Below are positions 5,327 through 7,052 of a stretch of 7,052 nucleotides of DNA, one piece after another (position 1 is the first letter of the stretch; every line of letters begins with the position of its first letter). The notes beneath the pieces were generated by a model. That model was given only the letters and a program-made list of their open reading frames with translations. It did no database searches and was not told the origin of the DNA. The position numbers and the translations under genes are program-made. The DNA comes from Gammaproteobacteria bacterium (GTDB lineage: Bacteria; Pseudomonadota; Gammaproteobacteria; Chromatiales; Chromatiaceae). The stretch covers positions 1 to 7,052 of the forward strand of contig SBFV01000034.1 in assembly GCA_006227775.1 (NCBI GenBank). The letters run 5' to 3'.

Positions 5327-6604
5327 TCAGAGCCAGCGGAAGGCGCCCCGACCGGCGTAGAGGGCCGTGGCCCCCAACTGATCCTCGATGCGCATCAATT
5401 GGTTGTACTTGGCGATGCGATCCGAGCGGGACAGGGAGCCGGTCTTGATCTGGCCGGCGCCGCTGGCCACCGCCAGGTCGGCGATGGTGGTGTCCTCGGT
5501 CTCACCTGAGCGGTGGGAGACCACGGCGGTGTAGCCGGCGGCGTGGGCCATGGCGATGGCCTCCAGGGTCTCGGTCAGGGTGCCGATCTGGTTGACCTTG
5601 ATGAGGATGGAGTTGCCGATACCCTGGTCGATGCCCTCCCGCAAAATCCGGGTGTTGGTGACGAAGAGGTCGTCACCCACCAGTTGTACCTTGTCGCCCA
5701 GCCGCTCGGTGAGGCGCTTCCAGCCCGCCCAGTCGCCTTCCGCCAGCCCATCCTCGATGCTGAGGATGGGATACTTGGCGCACCAGTCCGCCAGCAGGTC
5801 GATCATGCCGTCGGAATCCAGCTTGCGGCCCTCGCCCTCCAGGTCGTAAACCCCATCCTGGTAGAACTCGGAGCTGGCCACGTCCAGGCCCAGGTAGATG
5901 TCGCTGCCCAGCTTGAAGCCGGCCTTGTCGATGGCGGCGATGATGGCCTCCACCGCCGCCTCGTTGGAGCTGAAATCCGGGGCGAAACCACCCTCGTCGC
6001 CCACCGCCGTGGACAGGCCGCGCTGGTGCAGCACCGCCTTGAGGGCATGGAAGACCTCGGCGCCATAACGCACCGCCTCGCGCAAGCTGCCGGCACCTAC
6101 CGGCAGGATCATGAACTCCTGGAAGTCGACGCTGTTGTCCGCGTGCTGGCCGCCGTTGACGATGTTCATCATGGGTACCGGCAGGCGATAGGGGGCCTGG
6201 CCGAGGTAACGGTAGAGCGGCAGGGTCCGCTCCTGGGCGGCGGCGTGGGCCACGGCCATGGAGACGCCAAGGATGGCATTGGCCCCGAGGCGGCCCTTGT
6301 TGTCCGTGCCGTCCAGTTCGATCATCCGCCGGTCGATGGCGCCCTGGTCCGCGACCTCCATGCCCAGGACCGCCTGCTTCAGCTCGCCGGTGATATTGGC
6401 GACGGCCTTGCGCACCCCCTTGCCCAGGAAGCGGCTTTTGTCCCCATCCCGCAATTCCAGGGCCTCGCGGGAACCGGTGGAGGCGCCGGAGGGTACGTCG
6501 GCACGGCCATAGGCGCCGCCGGCGGTGATGACATCGCACTCGACGGTGGGGTTGCCGCGGGAATCCAGGATTTCGCGGGCACGTACCTCGACGATCTCGG
6601 ACAT
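5327..6604 (-). CDS. eno: Enolase (phosphopyruvate hydratase)
   Basis: Interconverts 2-phosphoglycerate and phosphoenolpyruvate in glycolysis and gluconeogenesis. In many gammaproteobacteria it is also a degradosome partner of RNase E. It has 425 residues against 432 in E. coli, with every key site visible. These are the loop serine in SGASTG (39-44), H154 in GGQHADNS and E204 in VGDEGGFAP. The Mg2+ ligands are D241 (GLDVASS), E284 (SIEDGL) and D311 (GDDLFVTN). The catalytic base is K336 (IKVNQIGT). SHRSGETED (363-371) and K387 (QIKTGS) complete the active site. The ATG at 6602-6604 has AGGGAG seven bases upstream. It lies between kdsA (128-base gap) and ftsB (58-base gap), the usual gammaproteobacterial arrangement. 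Confidence 0.99.
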   Translation of the reverse strand: MSEIVEVRAREILDSRGNPTVECDVITAGGAYGRADVPSGASTGSREALELRDGDKSRFLGKGVRKAVANITGELKQAVLGMEVADQGAIDRRMIELDGTDNKGRLGANAILGVSMAVAHAAAQERTLPLYRYLGQAPYRLPVPMMNIVNGGQHADNSVDFQEFMILPVGAGSLREAVRYGAEVFHALKAVLHQRGLSTAVGDEGGFAPDFSSNEAAVEAIIAAIDKAGFKLGSDIYLGLDVASSEFYQDGVYDLEGEGRKLDSDGMIDLLADWCAKYPILSIEDGLAEGDWAGWKRLTERLGDKVQLVGDDLFVTNTRILREGIDQGIGNSILIKVNQIGTLTETLEAIAMAHAAGYTAVVSHRSGETEDTTIADLAVASGAGQIKTGSLSRSDRIAKYNQLMRIEDQLGATALYAGRGAFRWL

Positions 6605-6690
6605 GATGAAGCTCCCTGGGGGGGTTCGACCCCGATGGTGGACAAGTTGTTGTTCAGGACCGCGGCCGGACGCCAGCCGGGGCCGAGGGT

Positions 6691-6730
6691 CTGAGTCTAG
6701 GTCTGGGTCTGGGTCTGGGTCTGGGTCTGG
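6691..6730. repeat. Hexanucleotide tandem repeat between kdsA and eno
   Basis: On the plus strand the unit CTGGGT occurs four times perfectly (6703-6726), flanked by a partial copy (CTGG, 6727-6730) and two one-base variants (CTGAGT 6691, CTAGGT 6697). On the transcribed minus strand it reads CCAGAC repeats and starts two bases after the kdsA stop. It encodes nothing here and lies in the 128-base kdsA-eno spacer. Confidence 0.9.
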
Positions 6731-6732
6731 CG

Positions 6733-7052
6733 TCAGATCTTCAGTTCCGGGAAACCGCGTGCCTTGACCACCCGGTCCAGTTCCAGCAGGGTCTCCAGCA
6801 ATTCGCGCATCAGCCCCAGGGGCCAGGAATTGGGGCCATCGCTCAAGGCGCTGTCAGGGTCCGGATGGGTCTCGACGAAGAGGCCGGCGATGCCCGCCGC
6901 CACCGCCGCCCGCGCCAGCACGGGGACGAACTCACGCTGGCCGCCGGAGCTGTCCCCCCGCCCCCCTGGTAACTGGACGGAATGAGTGGCGTCGAAGACC
7001 ACCGGGCAGCCGGTCTCGCGCATCACCGCCAGGGAGCGCATGTCGGCGACCA
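6733..7052 (-). CDS. kdsA: 2-dehydro-3-deoxyphosphooctonate aldolase (KDO-8-P synthase), C-terminal part
   Basis: Condenses arabinose 5-phosphate with phosphoenolpyruvate to KDO 8-phosphate for the inner core of lipopolysaccharide. Only the last 105 codons are in the window, and the frame stays open to the right edge (VADMRSLAVM...). Recognisable blocks are CPVVFDATHSVQLPGG, SGGQREFVPVLARAAVAAGIAGLF, VETHPDP and SDGPNSWPL. They correspond to the E. coli segments holding the active-site His, Glu and Asp (H202, E239, D250 in E. coli). The N-terminal residue that separates metal-dependent from metal-independent enzymes is outside the window. The stop at 6733-6735 is followed almost at once by a hexamer repeat. 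A start at an internal ATG (7041) is not real, because homology continues upstream of it. Confidence 0.96.
   Translation of the reverse strand, partial: VADMRSLAVMRETGCPVVFDATHSVQLPGGRGDSSGGQREFVPVLARAAVAAGIAGLFVETHPDPDSALSDGPNSWPLGLMRELLETLLELDRVVKARGFPELKI

Noticed and set aside
5513..6694. 393-codon open frame on the plus strand opposite eno
   Set aside because: It lies fully antisense to a certain enolase gene. Long antisense frames are expected in GC-rich coding DNA, and the product is His/Gly/Asp-rich with no recognisable domain.

Overview
The window looks like a GC-rich gammaproteobacterial chromosome. The evidence is the gene order kdsA-eno-ftsB-ispD-ispF, all on the minus strand, which is typical of that class, together with the close match of these proteins to their E. 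coli counterparts. A purple-sulfur-bacterium-like (Chromatiales) host is only a guess from overall character. No taxonomic marker such as rRNA is present.

Right part (about 3436-7052, minus strand, read from high to low coordinates): the 3' end of kdsA (KDO-8-phosphate synthase), then complete eno (enolase), ftsB (divisome protein), ispD and ispF (two steps of the MEP isoprenoid pathway). ftsB and ispD overlap by 4 bases in a GTGA arrangement, and both start with GTG. ftsB carries an unusual Ala/Gly/Pro/Lys-rich C-terminal tail encoded by a 36-base tandem repeat. A hexanucleotide repeat lies immediately after the kdsA stop.

Middle part (about 2188-3435, minus strand): an AT-richer spacer, then an orphan PhnD-type periplasmic binding protein with a signal peptide. 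Downstream is a short stub that looks like the first 11 codons of a membrane sensor or c-di-GMP signalling protein, whose remainder is missing.

Left part (about 143-2010): a manganese-homeostasis transcription unit on the minus strand. A sigma70-like promoter (1981-2009) would start transcription at the edge of a well-formed yybP-ykoY (Mn2+) riboswitch aptamer (1869-1973). This is followed by a hairpin mutually exclusive with aptamer stem P1, which looks like a translational expression platform. The ribosome-binding site in that hairpin does not lead into a recognisable intact gene. A probable gene remnant follows, and about 390 bases beyond the aptamer come two intact putative Mn2+ exporters: a UPF0016/GDT1 family protein and a TerC family protein. 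At the far left the 3' end of an OprB-type carbohydrate porin converges from the plus strand.

The most notable features are the Mn2+ riboswitch placed ahead of an apparently decayed gene in a two-exporter operon, and the signs of past rearrangement between ispF and this operon.
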